Source: Cryptomeria japonica (taxonomy: Eukaryota > Streptophyta > Pinopsida > Cupressales > Cupressaceae). From it: 64,000 nucleotides of DNA. Within the stretch, counting starts at the first letter, position 1. Every line of letters begins with the position of its first letter. Location: assembly GCF_030272615.1 (NCBI RefSeq), contig NC_081410.1, positions 572,457,241-572,521,240 of the forward strand. The letters run 5' to 3'. The notes under the pieces were generated by a model. The model searched no databases, was not told the DNA's origin, and saw only the letters and a program-made list of their open reading frames with translations. Shown one piece after another: positions 35,362 to 45,500 of this stretch. Position numbers and translations under genes: made by a program.

Positions 35362-36353
35362 TAGGTGGATATATAGGGTTTTTCCTTAGTCAAACCCCCT
35401 TTTTTTTGGGTGATTTCCACCTCCACAAATAGTTGATAATGCATTGAAAATGTGTGTGCAAGAATCTACCCTACACTGTGGAGAGAAAACCCTAAATGTT
35501 AATAAATGTAAATGTAAATGCTTCAAATCATAAATGCAATAATGGATCTAAATCATGATTGTAAATCTAAAAATTAATGTTATGAAGCTTGTACAAAGAC
35601 ATGAAAATAATATGAAACTATACCAAACCCTAAGGGAGAGGTACAAGTCAATCAATAGTTGATGATATCCTATTATTCTTCAATGTCTTAAAAGCTCCTA
35701 ATTGATTTTTAAGATAATTGATGTAGACTTGATAAATTCTTGATGAGTTCTTGATTTTCTGATTATAGACTTTACATAAGTTGCACTTTCACTTCATAAG
35801 AGGCTCCTTCAATTGCTTGTAGATGGATCCTTCAAATGAGGAAAGGAAAGGCTATATGTAAGAAACCCTAACTTTATTTTGAGTCATAGGGCGACCTAGA
35901 AATGATATTTTTTGCCGATTTATTGGATTTAAACATTTAAATACTACCAAAACATGCTCCCAAAATTTGGGGAGAAAAAAGTTGAACTACCTAGTCCAAC
36001 AAATCTTTTGCCAAATTTTTGAGGAAGCAAGATATTGTGATGTTAAAGTATATGGGAATTTGAGATGTCTAGATATCTGAAATCAGGCCTTTAAGGTTGA
36101 AATAGGACATAATTAGGGCATTTGATGAATTAATTAAGTGAAAGACTAAAATAAAAAGGGGCTCACTTAGTGTAAAGGGCCCACTTTTATGATGTGTAGA
36201 GTGATAAAAGAAGACTTTAGACTTAATTAAATTAACTAATTAAATGCTTAAAGGGAATTTTAAATGCAAGATGCAAACACACTTAGGCGAGTGCTAACCT
36301 AAGCATGGAATTTTACCACCCAGTTAAGGGTGTACAATTTATGATGCTACAGT
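35362..36353 (-). repeat. Probable LTR fragment, continuation of 18950-19423
   Basis: Non-coding AT-rich DNA that ends at 36353 in GATGCTACA. On the minus strand this is TGTAGCATCATAAATTG, a Gypsy-like LTR start. The LTR abuts and truncates the LINE at 36354. The other end of this LTR was not identified. Confidence 0.4.
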
Positions 36354-38961
36354 GGTATAGAAATACCATTCCAAAGAATTGAGAAATGTTGTAAAGCTAT
36401 CAATTTTCTCAAAGCCTCTACTATTACTATGAAGAGGGATGGTGATAGAGGATCTCATTGTCAGATCCCTTGTGAAGATGAAAAGAAATCTGTAGGTGTT
36501 CCATTAATAAGAACCAAAAAAATTGCCCTTGTTATGCACGATAAAATCCATTTACACCATCTATTATCAAGGCCAAATCTGAGAAGAACATGATGAAGAA
36601 AGTTCCAGCTGACTTTATCATAAGTCTTCATCATATCCAACTTAATAATCATAGTTTATTTTTCATTTTCAAATGTCAAATGAATAATCTCATGTGCTAT
36701 CAAAGCTCCCTCTGAAGTGTCCTTGTGATTAGAAATAACTTATAGTATTCAATTAAATGAAATATTTTAATCTTTAAACAATTTTTGTCCTCGTAGAAAT
36801 GTAATAACCTTTCAATATTGGATTGTCTCTTTGATTTATGATAATGACTTTGATGTAGTGACTATTCATCTTCTTTGAAAGCTTATAAATAAGCTCAATT
36901 TGAATCCAATAAATAGAGTTACAAGAATACAACTCTTAGGATGAGTTTGTTAGGTTGTGACGTACATCTCATCTATCAAGTTTTCCAATTTGTATGGACT
37001 CATGGAGTCCATGGGCATACATCTACCTCATGAGTTTTTCTTACTTGTATAGACTTGTATAGACTTGGGCATACATCTCTACCATGAGCTTTCCTAAATT
37101 GGATAGATTCAAGGGCATACATCTCTTTCACAAGTTTTCCCAAAATTGTATGGTTTTTACACATATTTAATGAAATGAAACTTTCATGTGGTTTATTATG
37201 TGTTTACAATACCACCAATTCTACTTTGGGTATTGTCCCCTGAATTGGCAAAATAATTGAGATCACCTTGCCTGTAACAAACCCTCCATGTTGTTGTGAA
37301 ATAATTTTAGGGAGTAACTTTGCCAATCTAATAGATTTGCCTTTGTAACAATTTTGTAAATGGTGTTACAAAGGGAAATAGGCCTAAAGTCTACAAAGGA
37401 TGATAGGCATGACACCTTTGGTATCAAAATAATGTGTGTAGTGTTGAATTACTTCAACATTTTATAATAATTCCTTGACTTCTCAACTAAATTCCAAATG
37501 TCATCCCCTACAAATACCCAACATTTTTGAAAGAACAAAGCTATACATCCATCTGCACCTAGGGCCTTATCCAGTTGTATTGAGAAAACAACTTTTTTGA
37601 CTTCTTGAAGGGAAAAAGGCTTTAGTAGATCTGCATTCTTCTATGGAATAATCAAGGGTGGAATGTGTCTCTCAAGACTGAAAGACTTTCTTGGGACAAA
37701 TTGGCATTGTCTACCCTTGCATCATTCAAGAATAAGGTAGAAAAAAACTGTACACCCTCATTTTGAATACCTTCTTTATTTGTTATGAATTTTCTTGCCG
37801 AGTCTTGGATATGTGTAATTAGATTAGAATCCCTTCTCATTTATGTTGAGTAATGGAAGTATTTTGTATTTTTTTCATGCTTTTGTAGCCAAAGTTCATG
37901 TGATTTTTTCCTCCAAAAAATCTCTTCCCTCAAAATAATTTCTTCCAATTTCGTATTCCTATATTTTTCAAGTTTATAAGTCTGATCATTGATCCCATGC
38001 TTTATAATATCATCATTCAAATTCTTGATGGCTTCCTCCATGTGTAGTTTCTACAAAAAAATATTTTTGAAAACAGTTTTGTTCCAATGTTTGATTTTCA
38101 GCTTGATCCATTGTATTTTCTAGCAACTTGAAATATCCTAGATCCTAGGAAGAACAACAAATTATTCCACCATTGTTCTAGTGAAGACAAGAAATAAGAA
38201 TCCATGAACCACATGTGTTCAAATTTAAAAGGGTTCTTTGTTTTTGGGAACTATGGTGAAAGAGCAATAGATGCTTGAATGGAAAAATGGTCTGAGCTAG
38301 ATAGGGGTAAAATTTCAATCGGTGGAGTGCCAAACTTATCTATCCACATGAGGTTAACCAAAAACCTATCTAATATTTTTATAATGTGCAAAAAACCTTT
38401 CCTTCTATTTGTCTAAGTGACATTACCATTTAAGGGAGTGCAGTCTTTTAATGCATTGTCCCTCATAAAATCATTGAAAACTTGCATGGCTTTCAAAGGA
38501 GGGACTATACCACCGGTCTTAACTTTTAATAAAATGATTGCATTAAAATCCCCAACAATTACCACTGAAGCCTCTAGGAAGTTTTCTAATGATTGTGAAA
38601 TTGTACCCCATAAGAGTTTCTTACCTATACTTGAGTTTGGGCCATATATTGAAAAATAAATGTAAGGAGGCATCTCAGACTATAACTTCCACTTGTATGA
38701 AATTTGCCTTGATTAAAACTAGCTTAATTTGGGCACTCTTCTCCTTCCATATAATTTATAATCCACTTGATGCCCCTATGAACTGGGATGCCAAGAATTT
38801 CCACTGTTTTCACAATTTGAAAGGTTGATCTTGTGTTGCATCTGAAAAAATTAGTCTCTTGCAATAATATTATATCTGCCCCCAAAGTTTCTAATTGATA
38901 TTTCATGACATCTCTTGTTAGGGGCATTCAAGCCACTAAAATTCCAAGAAATAATCTTCAT
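36354..38961 (-). pseudogene. L1-type LINE ORF2 (endonuclease and reverse transcriptase), truncated
   Basis: The start at 38961 reads MKIISWNFSGLNAPNK, a typical plant L1 ORF2 start. A frameshift near 38915 leads to DVMKYQLETLGADIILLQET, whose QET is the APE-endonuclease glutamate motif. A second endonuclease block, IYGPNSSIGKKLLW and VIVGDFNAI, lies at 38500-38665. The linker near 37850-38040 (FWRKKSHELWLQKHEKNTKYF) and the RT blocks QLDKALGADG and FRPISLCNTIYKI (37330-37600) follow, then KLDMMKTYDKVSWNF (36600-36650) and DPLSPSLFIVIVEAL near 36430. The F/YADD active-site block and everything after it are missing because an LTR-like sequence starts at 36353. Repeats at 36961-37150 also interrupt it. 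Confidence 0.85.
36961..37150. repeat. Minisatellite-like repeats inside the LINE
   Basis: Four imperfect units anchored on TACATCT (36963, 37018, 37072, 37118; spacing about 55, 54 and 46 bp). Each contains a GGGCATACATCT-like start and an A/GAGTTTTCC-like segment. They lie between RT blocks of the LINE and are not part of the RT sequence. Confidence 0.65.
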
Positions 38962-40860
38962 TTGTGGCCCAGAGAGTTGCACACTCTCATTGAGTGCAAT
39001 TTCTCCTCTAATGTAGACTGTGTACTTGCCTGAATATCTTGCATTGTTTGTTTAGCAAGTTTTATTTTCTTTGGAGGCCTACCCACCTTGCCTTTAGTCT
39101 TTTTTTGAATGACCTCCTTCTTAGACTGAGCTTGAGTAATAGAATCTCTAGTAGGAGATGACTCTTGACTTGTGGAGCTTTTAGACAAGAGGAGAAAAAT
39201 AGAAGGAGAGATGTCTTTCCTTTCACAATCTAAGAGTTGCATAATAGAGGTAGACATTCTTTTTAGCTTACCATCCAGAGGCTTGAAAAATGAGATTCAA
39301 GGAATGGATCTCAATATTTTTCCTAGAAGTGTTGTATAGAGCCATAGAATTCAAGATTAAGAATAGGGTATCCCAATTCAATTGTGATCTTCTCCCAATG
39401 AAGTTTTACCCTGCACCCACTACATTAGTTTTCATAAAATAGCTTGGAAGGTGAGTAGAAATATTAATAGAGTGAGTTAGCTTATGAATTTCCTCATCTA
39501 TAAGTTGGTGACAAGCTCTGAAAAGCCAAGCCTCAATAATATTTTCTAGTGATCTTAGGAGAAAATCTTGTTTTAATTTCATTATGAAATTCCTATTCTT
39601 TACTAAAATAGAAGAATGTTGAATAGGAGACTCTTGAACATACACATATTGAAACTGAGAAAAAAATCCACATGAATACAATATTTTCAGGATATAATAA
39701 AAGTAGAGTACCTCAAAATGCAAAGAATAACAAAGGTGAATATTAGGTTGATATTGTGGAAGAATGGAGCTTGGATTTCGATTGGAAACTCCACTTCTAC
39801 TCCAATCAATTGGATTTGAACAAAAATCTTCATAGACCTTGATATCATGTTGGTCTGGAAGTGAACATTAAGAAGTGAAATGCCCTAAATGAAGAATGTG
39901 TTGTTTCACAATGACCGCATCATCCACTACAACCTCTTGTATGAATGAACCAAAGTTGGAATCAATAATGATCTTAGTTGGGCCCTGTTTGGAGAGATCA
40001 ACTAGAACATATACTCTCACTAATTTTTTTGTGTGTTCATATGGGAGTAAGTCATGTATCATAAAGATGACAAGTTATTTGGAAAATGCTTCAACTAAAT
40101 CCAACTCTTTATATTGAAGAGGAAATGATGGAAAGGAGATCCATTTTGGAACAAATTTAATAACAACGGATTTTGTGTTGAATTTAGGCATCCATGGTAG
40201 GGTTGTTAAACCTATTCCTTCACAAAACTAGTCTTTTTGTTTGTGAACCCTATCATGTTCTTCTTTACATGGAAAAATCAAAATAAAGAAACCCAACCCT
40301 TATCAATATAAAAGATATCTTTTAGACTTATCCACAACTTAGAAGCCCATTTGCATAGAGTATCAATGAGAATAGGGTTTATGTAGAAATTACCAATCAA
40401 TTTTATTTCTCTAAGAAGTTTGATCTAAGGACTCAAGGATTCCTTTGAAATGGCAATCTTGTGAGTGCCCATTTTATCACCTCCTCCAACATTTCAAGGT
40501 TGAGAAGAGGGTTCTTGTTGGAGATTAACGACCTTCTTCCTAACCCATACTTTAAGCATCTCCTTTGTATTATGTGAAACCCGCTTATTCTATTGCAAGA
40601 ACTCTTGTCTAGTATCTCCTTAGCATTTTCCTGTTGCTCTAAAAAAATTGTTGTTCTCTGATTTGGTTTGAAGGGAGGTCCCAGAGAGATGTTATTTGGG
40701 TATGTAGGAAAACCCTGATACCTTTGTTTGAAGCCCCTATGGAGACCTGAAATCAAGTCTTCTTCATGTAATGAAATATTGTTTGGGAAAATCAAAACTG
40801 AAGGATCATTAGAATGCTATGTAACCAAAATATCTGGCATCTCCATAAAACCTATTCTAC
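38958..40860 (-). pseudogene. L1-type LINE ORF1, broken
   Basis: Minus-strand remnants of the RNA-binding ORF1 protein. Near 39870-40030 RVYVLVDLSKQGPTKIII and then VDDAVIVKQHILHLGHF match the region of plant L1 ORF1 that precedes the zinc knuckle, although the expected cysteines are replaced. The C-terminal open part (38958-39257) is basic (KKTKGKVGRPPKKIKLAKQT) with an AT-hook-like GRPPKK. Its TGA stop at 38958-38960 overlaps the ORF2 ATG in the tetranucleotide ATGA. Several stops and frameshifts separate the pieces. The upstream boundary at about 40860 is set by an A-rich run and loss of similarity. Confidence 0.6.
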
Positions 40861-40927
40861 TGATTTAAAAAAAAAAATCTTGCTTCAAAGCCATCCACCT
40901 AGAGCCATAAGTTAAATGATTTAAAAT

Positions 40928-41091
40928 GGGTAGTAGTAAAGTCCAATCCTATCTGGTCAGTGGAACAAGCACCAACATAATATTTCATAAGTAAATTGAC
41001 CCCCCACCTTTTCCACTACAAAGTTGCCTTGAACTTGTAACCTCAAGGGATCAGACCCCAAGTCCTAACCAATAGAGCTACAAGTGGTGGC
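40928..41091 (-). mobile_element. tRNA-derived SINE, copy 1
   Basis: On the minus strand the head resembles a tRNA promoter. A degenerate A box (TAGCTCTATTGGTTAGGAC, about 41062-41080) is followed by a B-box-like GGTTACAAGTTCAAGG (about 41029-41044), then a unique body and the tail GACTTTACTACTACCC (40928-40943). It is about 164 bp long and lies four bases from a second copy in the same orientation. Internal Pol III promoters of this kind are a hallmark of plant SINEs. Confidence 0.75.
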
Positions 41092-41095
41092 TAAA

Positions 41096-41260
41096 GGGTA
41101 GTAGTAAAGTCTAGTCCTATACCCTGAGTCAATGGAGCAGGCAGTGGCACAATATTCCATATGGGAACTGACCCCCCACCCTTTCTACTACAAATTTGAG
41201 TTGAACCTGTGACCTCGAGGGAGCAAACCCCAAGTCCCAACCAACTGAGCTACAATTGGT
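41096..41260 (-). mobile_element. tRNA-derived SINE, copy 2
   Basis: The better-preserved copy. On the minus strand TGTAGCTCAGTTGGTTGGG (about 41237-41255) is a near-consensus tRNA A box and CAGGTTCAACTC (about 41200-41211) a B box. The body and the tail GACTTTACTACTACCC match copy 1. It shares no coding capacity and would depend on LINE proteins in trans. Confidence 0.8.
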
Positions 41261-41831
41261 AATATTTATGTCATCATGCATGACATTGTTTTACCGAAAT
41301 TATTAAATTCTAATTTTTCAAATATAGATTCACCACACCTAGATATTTTTTTTCATAACTTTTTGTTGCATATATTTATTTTTAATTAAGATTTGAAATT
41401 AGAGTAATTACTATAATTTGGACAGAGGTGTATGCCATAATGCATAACCTTTTTTGTATGCCTTTGAATTAAATTTTTCTTTTTTTGTTGAAATAAGGAT
41501 ATCAATACCTATGAAAAACATATTCTTTAGAATTATTTTTCTATTTTCTTATTTTTCCCTATGTGTGAAACAAAGACCTTAATTTTTGATGAAAAATATA
41601 CATTCACAAGAAATAAAATTAAATATAATAACAAAATTAAATATTTCTAATTATACTTTTTGGGAAACTTATAATAAGGGCACATACTCGCAAAACATAA
41701 ATTGTAAATGAGATTGTTCAGTCCCCCAAAACATGAAGTAGAATTGATTTTTGTTTGCATTTTAATAGGTGTGGATGACACTCCATTTCAAGTATGATTT
41801 AAGACTAGAGGAGTTATATGCAAGGGGGTTC
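41261..41831. other. AT-rich DNA, no gene recognised
   Basis: Flanking host or older repeat sequence between the SINE pair and Copia-1. It ends at the AATAT target site. Confidence 0.4.
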
Positions 41832-41836
41832 AATAT
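41832..41836. repeat. Target site duplication AATAT (left of Copia-1)
   Basis: AATAT precedes the TG of the first Copia-1 LTR. The same five bases follow that LTR at 42651-42655 and follow the 3' LTR at 63995-63999. Confidence 0.8.
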
Positions 41837-42129
41837 TGTTGAAATATAGAGCTAGGTTGCATCCCTTGATTGGGATGACCTAGCCTTTCAATTTCTAATT
41901 GTACATTGGCCTTATAAACTCAATGTATATGCTGGACTCATTTGTAACTTGTAAATCATATGAGGCTGGCCATATTTGGGCATGTAAGCAATGTGTAACA
42001 TGTTTTAGGGTAGGACCCAAATTGGACGGTTGAGCAAACAACATGTAACTTGTAATAAATAAATCATTATTTGTATTTTTGGCCACAAGTGTATTTAGTC
42101 AACCTAGCCTATAAGGAAATGTAACCATG

Positions 42130-42137
42130 TATAAATA
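42130..42137 (+). promoter_or_regulatory. TATA box in Copia-1 left LTR
   Basis: TATAAATA stands 293 bp into the LTR; the same box is at 47910-47917 in the 3' LTR. Confidence 0.65.
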
Positions 42138-42205
42138 CAAGGCATAGTGATGCCTTACATAATCACTCAAGAAATGATCTCTTCATCAATGAATATCTCT
42201 ACAAT

Positions 42206-42331
42206 ATCAACGAACTTGCCTTAGGTATTAGCGAACTTTCCTTGGATATCAACGAACTTGTTTTGGACATTAGCGAATACACATTAGAGACCAATGATCA
42301 CACCTTCGAGGCCCGCGATATTAATCTGAGT
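42206..42331 (+). repeat. Six 21-bp repeats in Copia-1 LTR (left copy)
   Basis: Six consecutive degenerate 21-base units, in phase with an open frame. They read as seven-residue units such as INELALG, ISELSLD, INELVLD, ISEYTLE and TNDHTFE, with leucine (or Phe) at the sixth position. They lie about 70 bp after the TATA box, in the transcript leader. Confidence 0.8.
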
Positions 42332-42650
42332 CTCAGCTAACATCATCTCTACACACAGTATCAAGTTCTGAATGTATTTTATCTGTCGAATCTACCCTAG
42401 AATCTTCCCTACTGGTGATTGAAGGATATTACAAGTTCAGATCAGAAGTTGTAAAACAAATAAGTCATTTTTACCTTTTCCCTAGGAGGGTGAATTGCAT
42501 TTGATCAATTGATGATATTAATAAATAATATCTGAACATTGTTGTTGGGTTTTTCCTCCAAGAGGGAGGTTTTGCCAAGTTATATGTGTGTTATGTGTGT
42601 GTATTTTTCTCTATCTATGTTTTATGTTAATCTGATCACTAAAATTAACA

Positions 42651-43101
42651 AATATAAGAGAATTTTATCTAACCCTAATCAAGTGAAATCCTTCAAATCA
42701 AACCTCTCATGGATTACATCATTATATTTTTTAAGAAATATGTGATTTGGAGCAAAAATCAAGATGTCCCAAGTTTGGGACTCATTATTGTGGGATTACG
42801 TTGATTTCTATCAAATGATGTCTCATTTTCACTTTCATGGATTTTTCCTTGACTAGTACATGGAACTACAATTCTTCTTCTTAGATCAAACCTTTTACTA
42901 TCCCTTATAAGCCCTTGTATAGAAAACATGAAAAAAAAATGTCATTTAAATGCAACTTGGCATTCATTGTGAAAGTAAGAGGGTTTTACTATAGAAGAAA
43001 TCCATTTTTCATTACAATCCACATGCATGTTTTTTAATGAGTGTAATATAGTGATATCCAAGGCCCTAGAAGTCAATTTCAATTCTCTCCTCTTTATTAT
43101 T
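42651..43101. other. Unexplained insert between two Copia-1 LTR copies
   Basis: It begins with AATAT, the target duplication, and continues with about 450 bp of AT-rich non-coding DNA that does not resemble the LTR or the Copia body. It may be the original flanking DNA of the insertion carried inside the element. Confidence 0.5.
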
Positions 43102-43246
43102 AATTGTTGATATTAATAAATAAGATCTGAACATTGTTGTTGGGTTTTTCCTCCAAGAGGGAGGTTTTGTCAGGGTATATGTGTGTTATATGTATTTATT
43201 TTGTCTCTATCTATGTTTTGTGTTAATCTGATCACTAAAATTAACA
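43102..43246 (+). mobile_element. Partial Copia-1 LTR (3' 145 bp) with primer site
   Basis: A repeat of the last part of the 814-bp LTR (from AATTGTTGATATTAATAAAT to CTAAAATTAACA), directly followed by the primer binding site. This is what remains of the true 5' LTR, or is a rearranged extra copy. Confidence 0.8.
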
Positions 43247-43259
43247 TGGTATTAGAGCC
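43247..43259 (+). other. Primer binding site, tRNA-iMet type
   Basis: TGGTATTAGAGCC abuts the LTR terminus, matching the iMet-type site with one C-to-T difference. Confidence 0.75.
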
Positions 43260-44160
43260 ACATTTTCTCTAAGTAATCAGATTAACAGTAAACTCTCACT
43301 TTCAGTTTTGTGTTCTTATGTTAGTCAAGATGGTGATAGGGTTGAAGGTAGAAGACAAACTTGAGGGGGTAGACTTGAGGGGGCCTTGAATTTCATTTCT
43401 TGGAAGGTTTGCATACTTCTAGAACTTGAGGAAAATGATCTACTTCAATTTGTAGTAGGACAAGATTAAACTGAGCCTACAGATCAAGAGGATTTATGTT
43501 AGTTCAAGAAGAATGGCATCAAAGCCAAGAAGATTCTAATTGATTCTATGAAACACCATCTTGTTCCTATCATCTCCAAGATGTCTGTAGCTATAGAGAT
43601 GTTCAAGCAGATGAAAGGAATGTATAAGATCAACAACATAAGTAGGGAACTTGCATTAAGACAACAACTGCATCAAGTCAAAATGAAAAAGGGAGAATCA
43701 GTCATGGCTTTCTTCATGAAGATTTCAAAATTAAAAGATCAGCTCAGTGCCATTGAAAGTGAAGTTGTGGACAAAGACATTGTTATGCTTGCATTAAATG
43801 GTCTTCCTCACTCTGGAAATGATTCATTCAAAGCATAAGAGAGAGAACTAAATTCCCCACATTTGATCATCTCCAAGTTGACCTCATTCAAGAGGAATCA
43901 TGCCTGGTTCCAAGAGGAATGATTAAGATCTTCCTTGGTGAAGACAATCATGTCCTTGCTGCCCAATCAATCAAGAAGAAAGGTGGCTATTGGAAGAATA
44001 ACAACTTCAAGAGAAACAGAGATTTCAGACGCTCTGCTGCTCCCGATTCTAGAAAGAAGCCAAAGGATCTATCTCGCATTCGATGTTTCAGATGTGACAA
44101 GTTTGGTCCTATGTGAAGGAGTGTTAATCTCAACCCAATAAGTAAGAGGAAAACCTAAAT
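43260..44160 (+). pseudogene. Copia-1 gag, frameshifted
   Basis: A Copia-type gag (UBN2-like) remnant. Clear parts are the 43548-43838 segment (FKQMKGMYKINNISRELALR, then GESVMAFFMKISKLKDQL and LALNGLP) and, in another frame, a basic region leading to a zinc knuckle start CFRCDKFGP near 44085-44110. In the knuckle the histidine position reads Pro and a stop follows, so it is dead. It would have formed particles and bound the RNA. Confidence 0.75.
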
Positions 44161-44208
44161 GAAGTTTTAGATCACAAAAATAATGAAGACTTCCTCTTCA
44201 TTTATTCC

Positions 44209-45500
44209 TTGTCAAGCAACATTCCTACAGATAGTAACACTTGGCTGATCGACACTGGAGCATCTAGGCACATCAGAGGCTTCCGAGAGCAACTTACAGA
44301 TTTGGTAGAGGATTCCAACCTTCATGTTGTTATTGGTGATAATGCTCAATATTTTGTAAGAGGTTTTGGTACTACTTCTATTCAGTTGAGTGATGTTTTA
44401 TTTGTACTAGGAATTAAAAGAAAACTAATCTCAATATCTTCCCTAGAAGATAAAGGTTATCAAGTTGCATTTTCTTAAGGAAGATTTCTTGCATGGCCTA
44501 AGAAATCTAGCATCAAATCAGCTCATGTCATTGGAAATATATTTGAGAGTCTCTACAAGCTTTGAACCCATCCTATTGAAGCTTTCATTCATGAAGCACC
44601 TGAGTCAAGTGAACTATGGCATATAAGACTCAAACATCTTCAATTTTATACTCTTCCCATACTTGAGAAGATGGTTAAAGGCATGCCTAAACTCGGTCAT
44701 ATCCATGATGATGTGTGTAAAGGTTGTATTATGGGTAAAAATATTAAGAGTCCATTTCATAAAAGTGAATCTAGGTCTAAAGGGAAACTAACTCTTGTCC
44801 ATTCTAATTAATGTGGACCTATGTCTATTGCATCTCCAAGTGGATTCTTGTATTATGTAACCTTCATAGATGACTACTCTAGGAAAACATGGATTTACTT
44901 TCTAAGAACAAAAGAATCTGATGAAGTCTTAAGTAGATTTAAAGCATTTAAAGCCTTAGCTGAAAATTTATCTGGGAAAAGAATTAAAGTACTAAGATCT
45001 AACAATGGAGGTGAGTACACCTTGGGTGGATTTCATGATTTCTATTTAGAGGAAGAGATTAAGAGGGATTTCTATGTTCCCTATAACCCTCAACAAAATG
45101 GGGTTGCAGAAAGAAACTATAGATCCATAATTCAGGTAGCAAAGGCAATGATTCATGACTAAGACTTGTAGATGTTTCTATGGATCAAAGTAACTAGGGC
45201 TGCTATCTATATTTAGAATAGATGTCCTCACTATGTCTTGAAGGATCTGACTCTAGAAGAATCTTTCTTAGGAACTAAACCAAATATTGGCCACTTGAGG
45301 ATCTTCGAAAGTCTAGTTTATGTTCATGTTCATAAAGAGAAGAGAACCAAACTGGAACCTTCATGTAAGAAGGGTATTCTTGTGGGCTTTAGTGAGACCT
45401 CCAAAGCCTTCAAAATTTACATTCTAGGTTAGAAATTCATTAAGGTTAGTAGAGATGTTACTTTTGAAGAAAATATTGCATCAAGAAGTCTAAAAGTTTG
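44209..45500 (+). pseudogene. Copia-1 protease and integrase
   Basis: The protease motif NTWLIDTGASRHIRGF (near 44230) keeps D-T-G. A GAG-pre-integrase zinc region follows (ELWHIRLKHLQ ... DVCKGCIMGK, 44610-44740). The integrase core has lost its first two acidic residues: HSN-stop-CGP replaces the usual H-T-D-x-CGP near 44800-44817, and VLRSNNGGEY replaces RSDNGGEY near 45000. PQQNGVAERN keeps the glutamate. In-frame stops are numerous, but protease, integrase and RT all lie in the same frame. Confidence 0.85.

Larger units (their letters stand above)
41837..42650 (+). mobile_element. Copia-1 left LTR (full length)
   Basis: 814 bp with TG..CA ends (TGTTGAAATA ... AAATTAACA). A TATA box (TATAAATA) is at 42130-42137, and six 21-bp repeats lie downstream in the transcribed part. 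Unusually, it is followed by AATAT and unrelated DNA instead of a primer site. Confidence 0.85.

Noticed and set aside
36961-37150. CRISPR-like array
   Set aside because: Only four diverged units of uneven spacing without conserved direct repeats; a eukaryotic minisatellite-like array is far more likely.
41096-41260. Possible functional tRNA gene on the minus strand
   Set aside because: A- and B-box-like motifs are present, but the sequence does not fold as a full tRNA and has a repeated body and tail; a second copy lies beside it. SINE fits better.
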